15,242 nucleotides of DNA, from contig CAMPIF010000044.1 of assembly GCA_946886245.1 (NCBI GenBank), positions 1-15,242 on the forward strand, in the 5' to 3' direction. The notes beneath the pieces are model-generated. The model saw only the letters and a program-made list of their open reading frames with translations. It did not search any database and had not been told where the DNA came from. The position numbers and the translations under genes were made by a program. Of the stretch, positions 1 through 6,859 are shown in pieces (the first letter of the stretch is position 1; the number at the start of each line of letters is the position of its first letter). The stretch is from Ectopseudomonas composti (lineage in GTDB: Bacteria; Pseudomonadota; Gammaproteobacteria; Pseudomonadales; Pseudomonadaceae).

Positions 1-820
1 GGAGGATGAAGAAGCGCTTGGCCACATCCTTGGTGGCCTGGGTCATGGAGCCGGACACGTCCATCAGGCAGAACATCACCGCCTTGGAGCTGGGGTTGGG
101 CTGCTTGGTCAGCAGGTTGTACTTGAGGTCGAAGGTGTCGAGAAACGGCACGCGATGGATGCGCACGCTGAGTCGTTCGATTTCTTCCTGAATGGCCTGT
201 ATATCGCCGAAGTTGTCTGGCTCTTCACGTCGCAGTCGCTCCAGTTCGGCCTTGGCTTCGCGCAGTTTGGCGCGGCTGGAACCGGACAGGGCGATACGCC
301 GAGCGTGGGCCGAACGCAGGGTGCGCACGATGTTGATGCGTGAGGGGTTGCCCTCGTTACTGATGCCGGCGCGCACGGTCTTGAAGGTTTCCGCGCCGGT
401 CAGGTGGCGTTTGACCAGGTTGGGCAGCTCCAGGTCCTCGAACATGAAGTCGAGAAATTCCTCCTGGGTGATCTGGAAGACGAACTCGTCCATGCCTTCG
501 CCGGAGTTGCTCGCCTTGCCACTGCCGCGCCCACCACCGCCGCCCTGTGGCCGTGGGATGCGTTCGCCGGTGGTGAATTCCTTGTTGCCGGGGTGGACGA
601 TGGTCTGCTTGCCGCCGCGACCATGATGCAGCACCGGCTCGTCGATATCACGACCGGGAATGCTGATCTGCTCGCCATGCTCCATGTCGGTGATGGAGCG
701 CCGGCTGACGGCTTCCTCCACCGCCTTCTTGATGTGTTCACGGTAACGCCGCAAAAAGCGCTGGCGGTTCACCGTGCTCTTGTTCTTGCCATTCAGGCGC
801 CGGTCGATCACATAGCTCAT
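1..820 (-). CDS. yeaH: DUF444/UPF0229 family VWA-like protein YeaH, 3'-truncated by window edge
   Basis: The first 273 codons of a protein whose family is usually a little over 400 residues; the rest lies beyond base 1. Translation from 820 begins [20 protein letters not shown], followed by a Gly-rich linker ([13 protein letters not shown]), the conserved [16 protein letters not shown] segment, and near the edge [19 protein letters not shown]. That last stretch holds a MIDAS-like DxSxS (D254, S256, S258), which supports a von Willebrand A fold. The start is fixed by GGAGGGG five bases upstream. An in-frame ATG two codons further in is less well placed. The family is known to be co-transcribed with the kinase PrkA (upstream here) and with SpoVR/YcgB (expected next, outside the window), and is linked to stationary-phase and nitrogen-stress responses. 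The biochemical role is unknown. The RBS lies in a hairpin (see 821-840). Confidence 0.95.
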   Translation of the reverse strand, partial: MSYVIDRRLNGKNKSTVNRQRFLRRYREHIKKAVEEAVSRRSITDMEHGEQISIPGRDIDEPVLHHGRGGKQTIVHPGNKEFTTGERIPRPQGGGGGRGSGKASNSGEGMDEFVFQITQEEFLDFMFEDLELPNLVKRHLTGAETFKTVRAGISNEGNPSRINIVRTLRSAHARRIALSGSSRAKLREAKAELERLRREEPDNFGDIQAIQEEIERLSVRIHRVPFLDTFDLKYNLLTKQPNPSSKAVMFCLMDVSGSMTQATKDVAKRFFIL

Positions 821-840
821 AAGCCCCTCCGGGGCGGCTT
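821..840 (-). promoter_or_regulatory. Hairpin enclosing the yeaH Shine-Dalgarno
   Basis: Read on the minus strand, the bases immediately before the yeaH ATG form GCCCC-GGA-GGGGC, a perfect 5-bp GC stem with a three-base loop. The Shine-Dalgarno GGAGGGG supplies the loop and one arm. Flanking AAG and CTT could extend the stem across a small bulge. If it folds in the mRNA, ribosome access to yeaH would be reduced unless the ribosome leaving prkA, or a factor, opens it. The pairing is seen; regulation is inference. Confidence 0.5.
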
Positions 841-926
841 CAAGCCGCAAGCCGCAAGCTGCAAGTAAGCAAAGGGCGGCCAGCGCCCCCGCTCGTTCTT
901 GCCGCTTGAAACCTGTAGCTTGCGGC
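838..926. repeat. GCAAGCTGCAAG-type intergenic repeat forming an inverted repeat
   Basis: The prkA-yeaH spacer holds tandem variants of GCCGCAAG/GCTGCAAG on the left. On the right is an inverted copy: 851-866 (GCCGCAAGCTGCAAGT) matches the reverse complement of 911-926 at 14 of 16 positions. A further TTCAAGC/GCTTGAA pair is present at 839-845 and 904-910. Similar short repeats are common between Pseudomonas genes, and an 11-base core recurs in this window at 5564-5574. The structure begins just after the prkA stop, so it could protect or attenuate the prkA-yeaH transcript. It has no T-tract and does not look like an intrinsic terminator. Confidence 0.6.
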
Positions 927-931
927 TGCTG

Positions 932-2854
932 TTATTGCGATTTGCGAACCCGCAGGTACCACTCCGACAGCAGGCGCACCTGCTTCTCGGTGTAGCCGCG
1001 CTCGACCATGCGTTTGACGAAGTCGTTGTGCTTCTGCTGATCCTCCTTGCTGCCCTTGGCATTGAAGCTGATGACCGGGAGCAGGTCCTCGGTGTTGGAG
1101 AACATCTTCTTCTCGATCACCACGCGCAGCTTCTCGTAGCTGAGCCAGGTGGGGTTCTTGCCATTGTTGTTGGCGCGGGCGCGCAGCACGAAGTTGACGA
1201 TCTCGTTGCGGAAATCCTTCGGGTTGCTGATGCCGGCAGGCTTTTCGATCTTCTCCAGCTCCTCGTTGAGCGCCACGCGGTTGAGGATCTCGCCGGTCTC
1301 CGGGTCGCGGTACTCCTGATCCTGAATCCAGAAGTCGGCGTACAGCACGTAGCGGTCGAAGATGTTCTGACCGTATTCGCTGTAGGACTCCAGGTAGGCG
1401 GTCTGGATTTCCTTGCCGATGAACTCGATGTAGCGCGGCGCCAGGTATTCCTTGATGTAGCGCAGGTAGCGCTCGCGCACCTCGGCGGGGAATTGCTCCT
1501 GCTCGATCTGCTGCTCCAGCACGTACAGCAGGTGCACCGGGTTGGCGGCGATTTCGTGCGGGTCGAAGTTGAATACCTTGGACAGGATCTTGAAGGCGAA
1601 GCGGGTCGACAGGCCGTTCATGCCCTCATCGACACCCGCGCTGTCGCGGTACTCCTGGATCGACTTGGCTTTCGGGTCGGTGTCCTTGAGATTCTCGCCG
1701 TCGTAGACGCGCATCTTCGAATAGATGTTGGAGTTCTCCGGTTCCTTCAGGCGCGACAGGGTGGAGAACTGCGCGAGCATCTTCAGGGTGTCCGGCGCGC
1801 AATGGGCCTTGGCCAGCGAGCTGTTGATCAGCAGCTTGTCGTAGATCTTGATCTCGTCGGTCACGCGCAGGCAGTAGGGCACCTTGACGATATAGATTCG
1901 GTCGATGAAGGCCTCGTTGTTCTTGTTGTTACGGAAGCTGTGCCACTCCGATTCGTTGGAGTGGGCCAGCAGGATGCCGCTGTAGGGAATCGCGCCGAGG
2001 CCTTCGGTGCTGTTGTAGTTGCCTTCCTGGGTGGCGGTCAGCAGCGGGTGCAGCACCTTGATCGGCGCCTTGAACATCTCGACGAACTCCATCAGGCCCT
2101 GGTTGGCCCGGCACAGTGCGCCCGAGTAGCTGTAGGCGTCGGCGTCGTTCTGCGGGAATTCTTCCAGCTTGCGGATATCCACCTTGCCGACCAGGGCGGA
2201 AATGTCCTGGTTGTTCTCGTCGCCGGGTTCGGTCTTGGCCACGGCGATCTGGTTGAGGATCGACGGGTACAGTTTGACCACGCGGAACTGGCTGATGTCG
2301 CCGCCGAACTCCTGCAGGCGCTTGGTGGCCCAGGGCGACATGATCGAGTTGAGGTAGCGCCGTGGAATGCCGTAATCCTCTTCGAGGATGGCACCGTCCT
2401 CGGTGGCATTGAACAGCCCCAGGGGCGACTCGAATACCGGTGAGCCCTTGATGGCGTAGAAGGGCACTTTCTCCATCAGTTGCTTGAGTTTCTCGGCCAG
2501 CGAGGATTTACCGCCGCCCACCGGGCCCAGCAGATAGAGAATCTGCTTCTTCTCTTCCAGGCCCTGAGCCGCATGGCGGAAGTAGGAGACGATCTGGTCG
2601 ATGCACTCTTCCATGCCGTGGAAGTCGGCGAAGGCCGGATAACGGCGGATGACCTTGTTGGAGAAGATGCGTGACAGGCGTGAATCGCTGGAGGTGTCCA
2701 GCAGTTCCGGCTCGCCAATGGCCATCAGCAGGCGCTCGGCCGCAGTGGCGTAGGCGCTGCGATCCTGTTTGCACAGTTCGAGGTACTCCTGCAGCGAGTA
2801 CTCCTCCTGGCGGGTCGCCTCGAAACGTTGTTGGAAGTGACTGAAAATGCTCAT
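932..2854 (-). CDS. prkA: PrkA family serine protein kinase (AAA+)
   Basis: Encodes 640 residues, the usual family length. The start MSIFSHFQQRFEATRQEEYS is preceded by a GAGGTG Shine-Dalgarno; the frame stays open 32 codons further upstream, but that extension lacks family character. An N-terminal PrkA/AAA+ domain carries Walker A GPVGGGKSS (residues 110-118, K116) after the conserved HGMEE segment. The C-terminal half is the PrkA kinase-like domain, running to RVRKSQ at the stop. The family (E. coli YeaG, Bacillus PrkA) is a cytosolic Ser kinase/AAA+ protein acting in stress and stationary-phase physiology. Some later work on Bacillus PrkA reports Lon-like protease activity, so the kinase label is not fully settled. 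yeaH lies 111 bases downstream on the same strand, consistent with one operon. The 280-base leader suggests its own promoter. Confidence 0.97.
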   Translation of the reverse strand: MSIFSHFQQRFEATRQEEYSLQEYLELCKQDRSAYATAAERLLMAIGEPELLDTSSDSRLSRIFSNKVIRRYPAFADFHGMEECIDQIVSYFRHAAQGLEEKKQILYLLGPVGGGKSSLAEKLKQLMEKVPFYAIKGSPVFESPLGLFNATEDGAILEEDYGIPRRYLNSIMSPWATKRLQEFGGDISQFRVVKLYPSILNQIAVAKTEPGDENNQDISALVGKVDIRKLEEFPQNDADAYSYSGALCRANQGLMEFVEMFKAPIKVLHPLLTATQEGNYNSTEGLGAIPYSGILLAHSNESEWHSFRNNKNNEAFIDRIYIVKVPYCLRVTDEIKIYDKLLINSSLAKAHCAPDTLKMLAQFSTLSRLKEPENSNIYSKMRVYDGENLKDTDPKAKSIQEYRDSAGVDEGMNGLSTRFAFKILSKVFNFDPHEIAANPVHLLYVLEQQIEQEQFPAEVRERYLRYIKEYLAPRYIEFIGKEIQTAYLESYSEYGQNIFDRYVLYADFWIQDQEYRDPETGEILNRVALNEELEKIEKPAGISNPKDFRNEIVNFVLRARANNNGKNPTWLSYEKLRVVIEKKMFSNTEDLLPVISFNAKGSKEDQQKHNDFVKRMVERGYTEKQVRLLSEWYLRVRKSQ

Positions 2855-3016
2855 GACTTCACCTCGCTCGATGCTGAAAGCTGGCTCGGGATCGGTCGTG
2901 CAGGTGCTGGGCAACTCCGGCTCAGAGACAAGTCGGGAAGAATCCCCCAAAACCTAAAAGTCGTTACCGATGGCCCGATGCCGGTTGGCCGGCTCTACCT
3001 TGAGTGGGATGGCCTG

Positions 3017-3078
3017 AGTAACAGAATAGTTCGTTCTGCCGAGGGTCAAGGGCTGGGTAACGATAACTGGATGTTACC
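3017..3078. promoter_or_regulatory. GTAAC-rich region with a GGTAAC-N11-GTTACC palindrome upstream of prkA
   Basis: The 280-base gap between glpE and prkA holds GGTAAC at 3056-3061 and its inverse GTTACC at 3073-3078, 11 bases apart. Another GTAAC lies at 3018-3022 and another GTTACC at 2963-2968. Paired half-sites about 17 bases centre to centre, just upstream of the best promoter candidate, look like a regulator binding site, but I cannot name the regulator. Confidence 0.35.
3023..3049 (-). promoter_or_regulatory. prkA: Candidate prkA promoter
   Basis: On the minus strand TTGACC (3049-3044) is followed after 15 bases by TATTCT (3028-3023). The preceding bases make CTATTCT, close to the CTATACT seen at stationary-phase sigma promoters. 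The spacer is short, so this is a weak call. The transcript would carry a leader of roughly 160 bases. Homologous prkA genes are known to be stress-regulated; no clear sigma-54 GG-N10-GC element was found by eye. Confidence 0.3.
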
Positions 3079-3092
3079 GTACGTCAGGAAAT

Positions 3093-3125
3093 GGCGGCAG
3101 GCCAGAGCGGGCGCGGCTTGCCGCC
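3093..3125 (-). terminator. Possible hairpin terminator after glpE
   Basis: Ten bases past the glpE stop, GGCGGCA pairs with TGCCGCC (3119-3125 with 3093-3099), a perfect 7-bp stem with a 19-base loop; an inner GCGGC-AA-GCCGC hairpin competes with it. On the minus strand ATTTCC follows, not a true U-run, so intrinsic termination would be weak. Confidence 0.35.
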
Positions 3126-3134
3126 TGAGGAAAT

Positions 3135-3464
3135 TTATTCTTCGCTGCTTTGCGCCGTTTCGCTTGGGTAAGTGGCGTGCCACAGCTCGAAACCGCCGTC
3201 GAGGCTGTACACCTCGGAGAAGCCCTGGCCGACCAGGTAGGCCGCTGCACCCTGGCTGGAGTTGCCGTGGTAGCAGGACACGATCAACGGCGCGTCGAGG
3301 TCGGCGTGGGTGATGAAATCATGCAGGGAGTGGTTGTCCAGGTGACGCGAGCCGCTGATATGGCCATTGGCGAAGCTCTGCGGGTCACGAATGTCGACCA
3401 CGACGGCGCCCTGGGTGCGCAGCTCCTGCGCCTGTTGTGGGGAAATACGCTTGAATTCGCTCAT
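3135..3464 (-). CDS. glpE: Thiosulfate sulfurtransferase GlpE (single-domain rhodanese)
   Basis: Encodes 109 residues, matching the ~108 of E. coli GlpE. It is one rhodanese domain with [19 protein letters not shown] near the N-terminus, catalytic Cys64 in the loop CYHGNSS, and a C-terminal GGFELW. The CxxGxSS-type six-residue loop fits the GlpE group, which moves sulfane sulfur from thiosulfate to cyanide or other thiophilic acceptors in the cytosol. The start [13 protein letters not shown] has GAAGG eight bases upstream. A longer reading that overlaps apaH is not family-like. It lies 43 bases after apaH on the same strand and probably ends that transcript. Confidence 0.95.
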   Translation of the reverse strand: MSEFKRISPQQAQELRTQGAVVVDIRDPQSFANGHISGSRHLDNHSLHDFITHADLDAPLIVSCYHGNSSQGAAAYLVGQGFSEVYSLDGGFELWHATYPSETAQSSEE

Positions 3465-3494
3465 GTGCGGTGCCTTCGAGTGATTCGTGGGGGG

Positions 3495-3507
3495 GCGCCT
3501 CTGGCGC
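3495..3507 (-). other. Small GC hairpin between apaH and glpE
   Basis: GCGCC-TCT-GGCGC directly abuts the apaH stop codon and sits next to a seven-base G run (3489-3495). On the minus strand no T-run follows, so it is not an intrinsic terminator. It may set the relative level of apaH and glpE message. Confidence 0.3.
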
Positions 3508-4326
3508 TTATTCCTTGGGACAGGTGCAGCGGTGAAGTGCTCCGCTGTCGACATCGAGCAGGGTCATCGCACCGCCCCAGACGCAGCCGGTATCCAGCGC
3601 GTAGAGGCCGGGCTCCGTGCAGTTGCCTTCCAGCGCTGCCCAGTGACCGAAGATGATCTTCTCGCCGCGCATCTTGCGCTGCGGGTGGCTGAACCAGGGG
3701 GCGAAGCCGGGTGGGGCGCTGCCAACACCTTCCTTGCTCTTCAGATCCAGTGTGCCATCGGCCTTGCAGAAGCGCATGCGGGTGAAATAGTTGGTGATCA
3801 CCCGCAGGCGGGTCACGCCGTGCAGGTCCTTGTTCCATTTGGCCGGTTCGTTGCCGTACATGCCGTCTAGAAACAGCGGCAGACGGGCATCGTCACGCAA
3901 CGCCTCTTCGACCTCGGCTGCGCGGCGCAGCGCCTTGCTCAGCGTCCATTGTGGCGGGATGCCGGCATGTACCAGGGTGACCTTGCGTTCGGCGTCGTGG
4001 TGCACCAGCTTCTGCATGCGCAGCCAGTCGAGCAGGTCGTTGCGGTCCGGCGCATCGAGAATCTCGCGCAGGGTATCGCCCTTCTTCAGGCGCTCGATGT
4101 TGTGCGCTGCGGCCAGCAGATGCAGGTCATGGTTGCCCAGTACGCAGGTGACCGCATGGCGAATGGCGTAGAGAAAACGCAGGGTTTCCAGCGACTGCGG
4201 ACCGCGATTGACCAGATCGCCGACCAGCCACAGCTGGTCTTGCGCCGGATCGAACGCCACTTGCTCGAGCAGGCACTGGAGCGGTTTCAGGCAACCCTGC
4301 AGGTCGCCGACGGCATACACCGCCAT
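3508..4326 (-). CDS. apaH: Symmetrical diadenosine tetraphosphatase ApaH
   Basis: Encodes 272 residues, normal for the family. It hydrolyses Ap4A symmetrically to two ADP in the cytosol and also removes Np4 caps from bacterial RNA. Calcineurin-type metallophosphatase motifs occur in order: GDLQGCL (7-13), [10 protein letters not shown] (36-45) and GNHDLH (64-69), with further metal-ligand histidines in LVHAG and FGHWA. The start codon shares one base with the apaG stop (TGATG), so translation is probably coupled to apaG. The order apaG-apaH after rsmA is the widely conserved one. Confidence 0.97.
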   Translation of the reverse strand: MAVYAVGDLQGCLKPLQCLLEQVAFDPAQDQLWLVGDLVNRGPQSLETLRFLYAIRHAVTCVLGNHDLHLLAAAHNIERLKKGDTLREILDAPDRNDLLDWLRMQKLVHHDAERKVTLVHAGIPPQWTLSKALRRAAEVEEALRDDARLPLFLDGMYGNEPAKWNKDLHGVTRLRVITNYFTRMRFCKADGTLDLKSKEGVGSAPPGFAPWFSHPQRKMRGEKIIFGHWAALEGNCTEPGLYALDTGCVWGGAMTLLDVDSGALHRCTCPKE

Positions 4327-4706
4327 CAGTGAAGTGACCCCGGTACGGCCAGGCGAAACGGAGCGATGGTCGCATCGAAGCGTTTACCGTCCTCGGCGAG
4401 CATCTGGTAGCTGCCCTGCATGGTGCCGACCTGCGTGGCCATCACCGTCCCGCTGCTGTAGGTGTGGCTGGCGCCGGGTTCGATATGCGGCTGCTGGCCG
4501 ATCACTCCGGCGCCACGCACTTCCTGCACACGGCCATCGCCGTCGGTGATGATCCAGTGACGCGACAGCAACTGGGCCGGCAACTCGCCGTTGTTGATGA
4601 TGGTCACGGTGTAGGAGAACGCATAGCGCTTCTGCTCCGGCTGCGACTGCGCGGCCAGGTAGCGGGTGGTGACGCTGACGTCGATCTGATAACGAGGGTC
4701 GGACAT
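4326..4706 (-). CDS. apaG: Co2+/Mg2+ efflux protein ApaG (FN3-like fold)
   Basis: Encodes 126 residues, the standard family length. The characteristic ApaG core is visible: [20 protein letters not shown], then [12 protein letters not shown] with the glycine-rich loop at 65-70, then GTMQGSYQM. ApaG is a small soluble immunoglobulin/fibronectin-III-like protein. Its name comes from E. coli and Salmonella phenotypes (cobalt resistance, link to apaH), and its molecular role is still poorly defined. It lies 29 bases after rsmA and overlaps apaH by one base. Confidence 0.97.
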   Translation of the reverse strand: MSDPRYQIDVSVTTRYLAAQSQPEQKRYAFSYTVTIINNGELPAQLLSRHWIITDGDGRVQEVRGAGVIGQQPHIEPGASHTYSSGTVMATQVGTMQGSYQMLAEDGKRFDATIAPFRLAVPGSLH

Positions 4707-4732
4707 GCGAGTGATCCGTTGAGCGTGATTGC

Positions 4733-4738
4733 AGTTTA
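4733..4738 (-). promoter_or_regulatory. TAAACT element upstream of apaG
   Basis: TAAACTG on the minus strand overlaps the rsmA TAA stop and lies 26 bases before the apaG ATG. The same heptamer precedes rsmA and pdxA. TAAACT matches four of six positions of TATAAT, but no good -35 is visible here, so this is a tentative -10 element for an internal promoter. Confidence 0.2.
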
Positions 4739-5545
4739 GTCCTGCTCGGCCGAAGGCTGCAGGGCCAACTGGTCGGCCAGGCGGACGAAGGCGGCCAGAT
4801 CCAGCTGCTCGGGGCGCAGGCTGCCGTCTACGCCTGCCGCTTCGATGGCCTCGGCGGGCAGCAACTGCTTGAGCGTGTTGCGCAAGGTCTTGCGGCGCTG
4901 GTTGAAGGCTTCACGCACCACGCGTTCGAGCAGGCGATGGTCCTTGGCCGGGTGCGGCAGGGTTTCATGCGGCACCAGGCGGACGATGGCCGAGTCGACC
5001 TTGGGTGGCGGGTTGAAGGCACCGGGCCCAACGTTGAACAGATGCTCCACGCGGCAGTGGTACTGCACCATGATCGACAGGCGACCCCAATCTCCACCGC
5101 CTGGGCCGGCGGCCATGCGCTCGACCACTTCCTTCTGCAGCATGAAGTGCATGTCGCGAATCAGCGGTGCGTTGTCCAGCAGATGGAAAATCAGCGGCGT
5201 GGAGATGTTGTAGGGCAGGTTGCCGACTACGCGCAGGCTGCGTGGCGCCGCTTCGAGGCGGGCGAAGTCGAATTTCAGCGCGTCGCCCTGATTCAGACGA
5301 AAGCGTGGATTGTCGCCGAACTTGCCTTGCAGGATGGGGATCAGGTCGAGGTCGAGTTCGATCACGTCGAGCTGCGCGCCGCTGCCGAGCAAGCCCTCGG
5401 TAATGGCACCCTGGCCTGGGCCGATTTCCAGCAGTCGCTCGTCGTCCTTGGCGCGAATGGCGCGCAGGATACGGTCGATCACCCCGGCATCATGCAGGAA
5501 GTTCTGGCCGAAGCGCTTGCGCGCGCGGTGTTGGTATTCGGACAT
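4736..5545 (-). CDS. rsmA: 16S rRNA dimethyladenosine transferase RsmA (KsgA)
   Basis: Encodes 269 residues starting [19 protein letters not shown], with GGAG eight bases upstream. It is an SAM-dependent methyltransferase that dimethylates two adjacent adenosines in helix 45 of 16S rRNA (A1518 and A1519, E. coli numbering) late in 30S assembly. Motif I is EIGPGQG (40-46), the acidic SAM-ribose residue is in ELDLDL, and catalytic motif IV is NLPYNIS (109-115); FNPPPKVDS and the RRKTLRN region follow, as expected. It sits between pdxA and apaG, as in the E. coli surA-pdxA-ksgA-apaGH cluster. The frame is open 20 codons further upstream, but that part runs through intergenic repeat sequence. Confidence 0.98.
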   Translation of the reverse strand: MSEYQHRARKRFGQNFLHDAGVIDRILRAIRAKDDERLLEIGPGQGAITEGLLGSGAQLDVIELDLDLIPILQGKFGDNPRFRLNQGDALKFDFARLEAAPRSLRVVGNLPYNISTPLIFHLLDNAPLIRDMHFMLQKEVVERMAAGPGGGDWGRLSIMVQYHCRVEHLFNVGPGAFNPPPKVDSAIVRLVPHETLPHPAKDHRLLERVVREAFNQRRKTLRNTLKQLLPAEAIEAAGVDGSLRPEQLDLAAFVRLADQLALQPSAEQD

Positions 5546-5551
5546 GGCGAC

Positions 5552-5575
5552 AGCTCCAAGTCTCAAGCTGCAAGC
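5552..5575. repeat. CAAGCTGCAAG repeat in the rsmA leader
   Basis: CAAGCTGCAAG (5564-5574) is identical over 11 bases to the repeat at 855-865 and is preceded by related CAAG units. It lies immediately upstream of rsmA, and its edge overlaps the rsmA Shine-Dalgarno (minus-strand GGAG at 5557-5554). Confidence 0.5.
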
Positions 5576-5613
5576 ATCACGCAGGCGCCGAGAGCGATAA
5601 GGCAAAGTCGCGC

Positions 5614-5619
5614 AGTTTA
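5614..5619 (-). promoter_or_regulatory. TAAACT element upstream of rsmA
   Basis: GTTAAACTGCGCG on the minus strand lies about 70 bases before the rsmA ATG, in a locally AT-richer spot of the spacer. It is a candidate -10 for rsmA, with no convincing -35 hexamer at 16-18 bases. See the same heptamer before pdxA and apaG. Confidence 0.25.
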
Positions 5620-5675
5620 ACAGCGAAAGACGCTGCGGCTGTAGGCGCGCGCGGATTTTGTGACCCTGATGGGCC

Positions 5676-5733
5676 GTAGCCCGGATGCAATCCGGGAAAG
5701 CATGGCGGCGATGGCCCTGGATTGCATTGGGCC
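5676..5733. repeat. REPIN-like inverted REP pair between rsmA and pdxA
   Basis: The left unit contains CCCGGAT-GCA-ATCCGGG (5680-5696), a perfect 7-bp hairpin preceded by GTAG, typical of Pseudomonas REP sequences. The right unit (5714-5733) is a degraded inverse copy: the core ATGCAATCC (5685-5693) pairs perfectly with GGATTGCAT (5719-5727), and a GCCC flank matches with an indel. Two inverted REPs with a short spacer are the REPIN arrangement, spread in trans by RAYT transposases. No RAYT gene is in the window. The element lies just past the pdxA stop, where it may stabilise or trim that message. Confidence 0.65.
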
Positions 5734-5749
5734 ATATGGCCGGCCGCGA

Positions 5750-6763
5750 TCAACCCGCTGCTTGCGGCTTGCTGCGGGTGGCTGCTGCCATCTGGTAGGC
5801 CGTCTCTAGCGCCACCTGCAGGCTGCCGGTATCGATATTGCCGGTGCCGGCCAGATCCAGGGCAGTGCCATGGTCCACCGAGGTGCGGATGATCGGCAGG
5901 CCCAGCGTGACATTGAGCGCTGCACCGAAGCCCTTGAACTTGAGCACGGGCAGGCCCTGGTCGTGGTACATGGCCAGTACGGCATCGGCATGTTCGAGAT
6001 ACTTGGGTGTGAACAGGGTGTCGGCCGGCAGCGGGCCGATCAGGTGCATGCCTTCGCTGCGCAGACGCTCCAGCGTCGGTTCGATGATCTCGATTTCCTC
6101 GCGACCCAGATGACCGCCTTCGCCCGCGTGCGGATTGAGCCCGCACACCAGGATGCGCGGCTCGACGATGCCGAACTTGCTTCGCAGATCGGCATGCAGG
6201 ATGCGTGTGACGCGTTCCAGGCGCTCGGCGGTGATGGCGGCCGCGACGTCTTTCAGCGGCAGGTGCGTGGTGACCAGTGCGACGCGCAAGCCACGGGTCG
6301 CCAGCATCATCACCACCTGCTGGGTATGGGTGAGTTCGGCGAGAAACTCGGTGTGGCCGGAGAAGGCGATGCCCGCTTCGTTGATCACGCCCTTGTGCAC
6401 GGGGGCGGTGATCATCCCTGCAAATGTCCCGTCCAGGCAGCCCTGGCCTGCGCGGGTGAGGGTCTCTAACACGTAGGCGGCGTTGGCAGGCGTCAGTTCG
6501 CCGGGGCTGACAGGGGCCGCCAGCGGCGTATCCCAGACATACAGGGCGCCTGCTGCTGCAGGGCCGTCTGGCCATTGCCGTGGGCCAGCGCTCAGCAATT
6601 GGATATCCAGCCCCAGCTGCTTTGCGCGGTCTGCCAGCAGCTCGCGACTGGCGATGGCGACCAGTGGCGCAGGCTGTGCCTGCTGCGCCAGCAGCAGGCA
6701 CAGATCGGGGCCGATGCCGGCGGGCTCGCCGGGTGTGAGGGCAAAGCATTGCTGCGCAGTCAT
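5750..6763 (-). CDS. pdxA: 4-hydroxythreonine-4-phosphate dehydrogenase PdxA
   Basis: Encodes 337 residues, in the normal range. It catalyses the NAD-dependent oxidation of 4-phosphohydroxy-L-threonine in the DXP-dependent pyridoxal phosphate pathway; the product condenses via PdxJ. It opens with [13 protein letters not shown]. The three metal-ligand histidines fall at H167 (TTHLPL), H212 (NPHAGEGG) and H267 (YHDQG), matching the E. coli pattern. Substrate-binding GHTEF and [14 protein letters not shown] are also present. The ATG at 6763 has only a weak purine stretch (AGAGAG) upstream. It follows surA but is separated from it by an intrinsic terminator, so it probably has its own promoter. 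Confidence 0.98.
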   Translation of the reverse strand: MTAQQCFALTPGEPAGIGPDLCLLLAQQAQPAPLVAIASRELLADRAKQLGLDIQLLSAGPRQWPDGPAAAGALYVWDTPLAAPVSPGELTPANAAYVLETLTRAGQGCLDGTFAGMITAPVHKGVINEAGIAFSGHTEFLAELTHTQQVVMMLATRGLRVALVTTHLPLKDVAAAITAERLERVTRILHADLRSKFGIVEPRILVCGLNPHAGEGGHLGREEIEIIEPTLERLRSEGMHLIGPLPADTLFTPKYLEHADAVLAMYHDQGLPVLKFKGFGAALNVTLGLPIIRTSVDHGTALDLAGTGNIDTGSLQVALETAYQMAAATRSKPQAAG

Positions 6764-6791
6764 GGTCGCTCTCTGTACGGGCTGGGGCGTC

Positions 6792-6797
6792 AGTTTA
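6792..6797 (-). promoter_or_regulatory. TAAACT element, candidate pdxA promoter
   Basis: GTAAACTGAC on the minus strand lies between the surA terminator and the pdxA start, 28 bases before the ATG. A pdxA promoter is needed here if the terminator works. The expected -35 position falls on the terminator's T-run (TTTTTC), a poor match to TTGACA. Confidence 0.35.
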
Positions 6798-6816
6798 CGC
6801 TGCAGGGCCGATCACG

Positions 6817-6844
6817 AAAAAGCCCGGCACTTGGCCGGGCTTTT
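6817..6844. terminator. Intrinsic terminator after surA
   Basis: GCCCGGC (6822-6828) and GCCGGGC (6834-6840) form a perfect 7-bp stem with a five-base loop, flanked by five A on the left and four T on the right. On the minus strand this is AAAA-hairpin-TTTTT, 15 bases past the surA stop. It is a textbook Rho-independent terminator, structurally able to work in both directions. Confidence 0.88.
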
Positions 6845-6859
6845 GGGGCGATACCGCTA

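Noticed and set aside
874..888. GGGCG-GCCAG-CGCCC as a terminator between prkA and yeaH
   Set aside because: Short 5-bp stem with no T-run on either strand; it fits better as part of the repeat-rich spacer.
899..2443. 514-codon open frame on the plus strand opposite prkA
   Set aside because: Val/Leu/Asp/Gln-rich antisense shadow of prkA, with no recognisable motif and no upstream regulatory signals.
2855..2950. N-terminal extension of prkA by 32 codons
   Set aside because: The first 32 residues are not family-like, and the ATG at 2854 has a good RBS and gives the standard 640-residue length.
3465..3554. Longer glpE start overlapping the apaH end
   Set aside because: The extra residues ([16 protein letters not shown]...) are an apaH out-of-frame reading and would make the protein 30 residues longer than the family.
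5577..6749. 390-codon minus-strand frame overlapping pdxA in another frame
   Set aside because: Arg/Pro/Ala-rich out-of-frame reading of pdxA, which itself has all expected catalytic residues.
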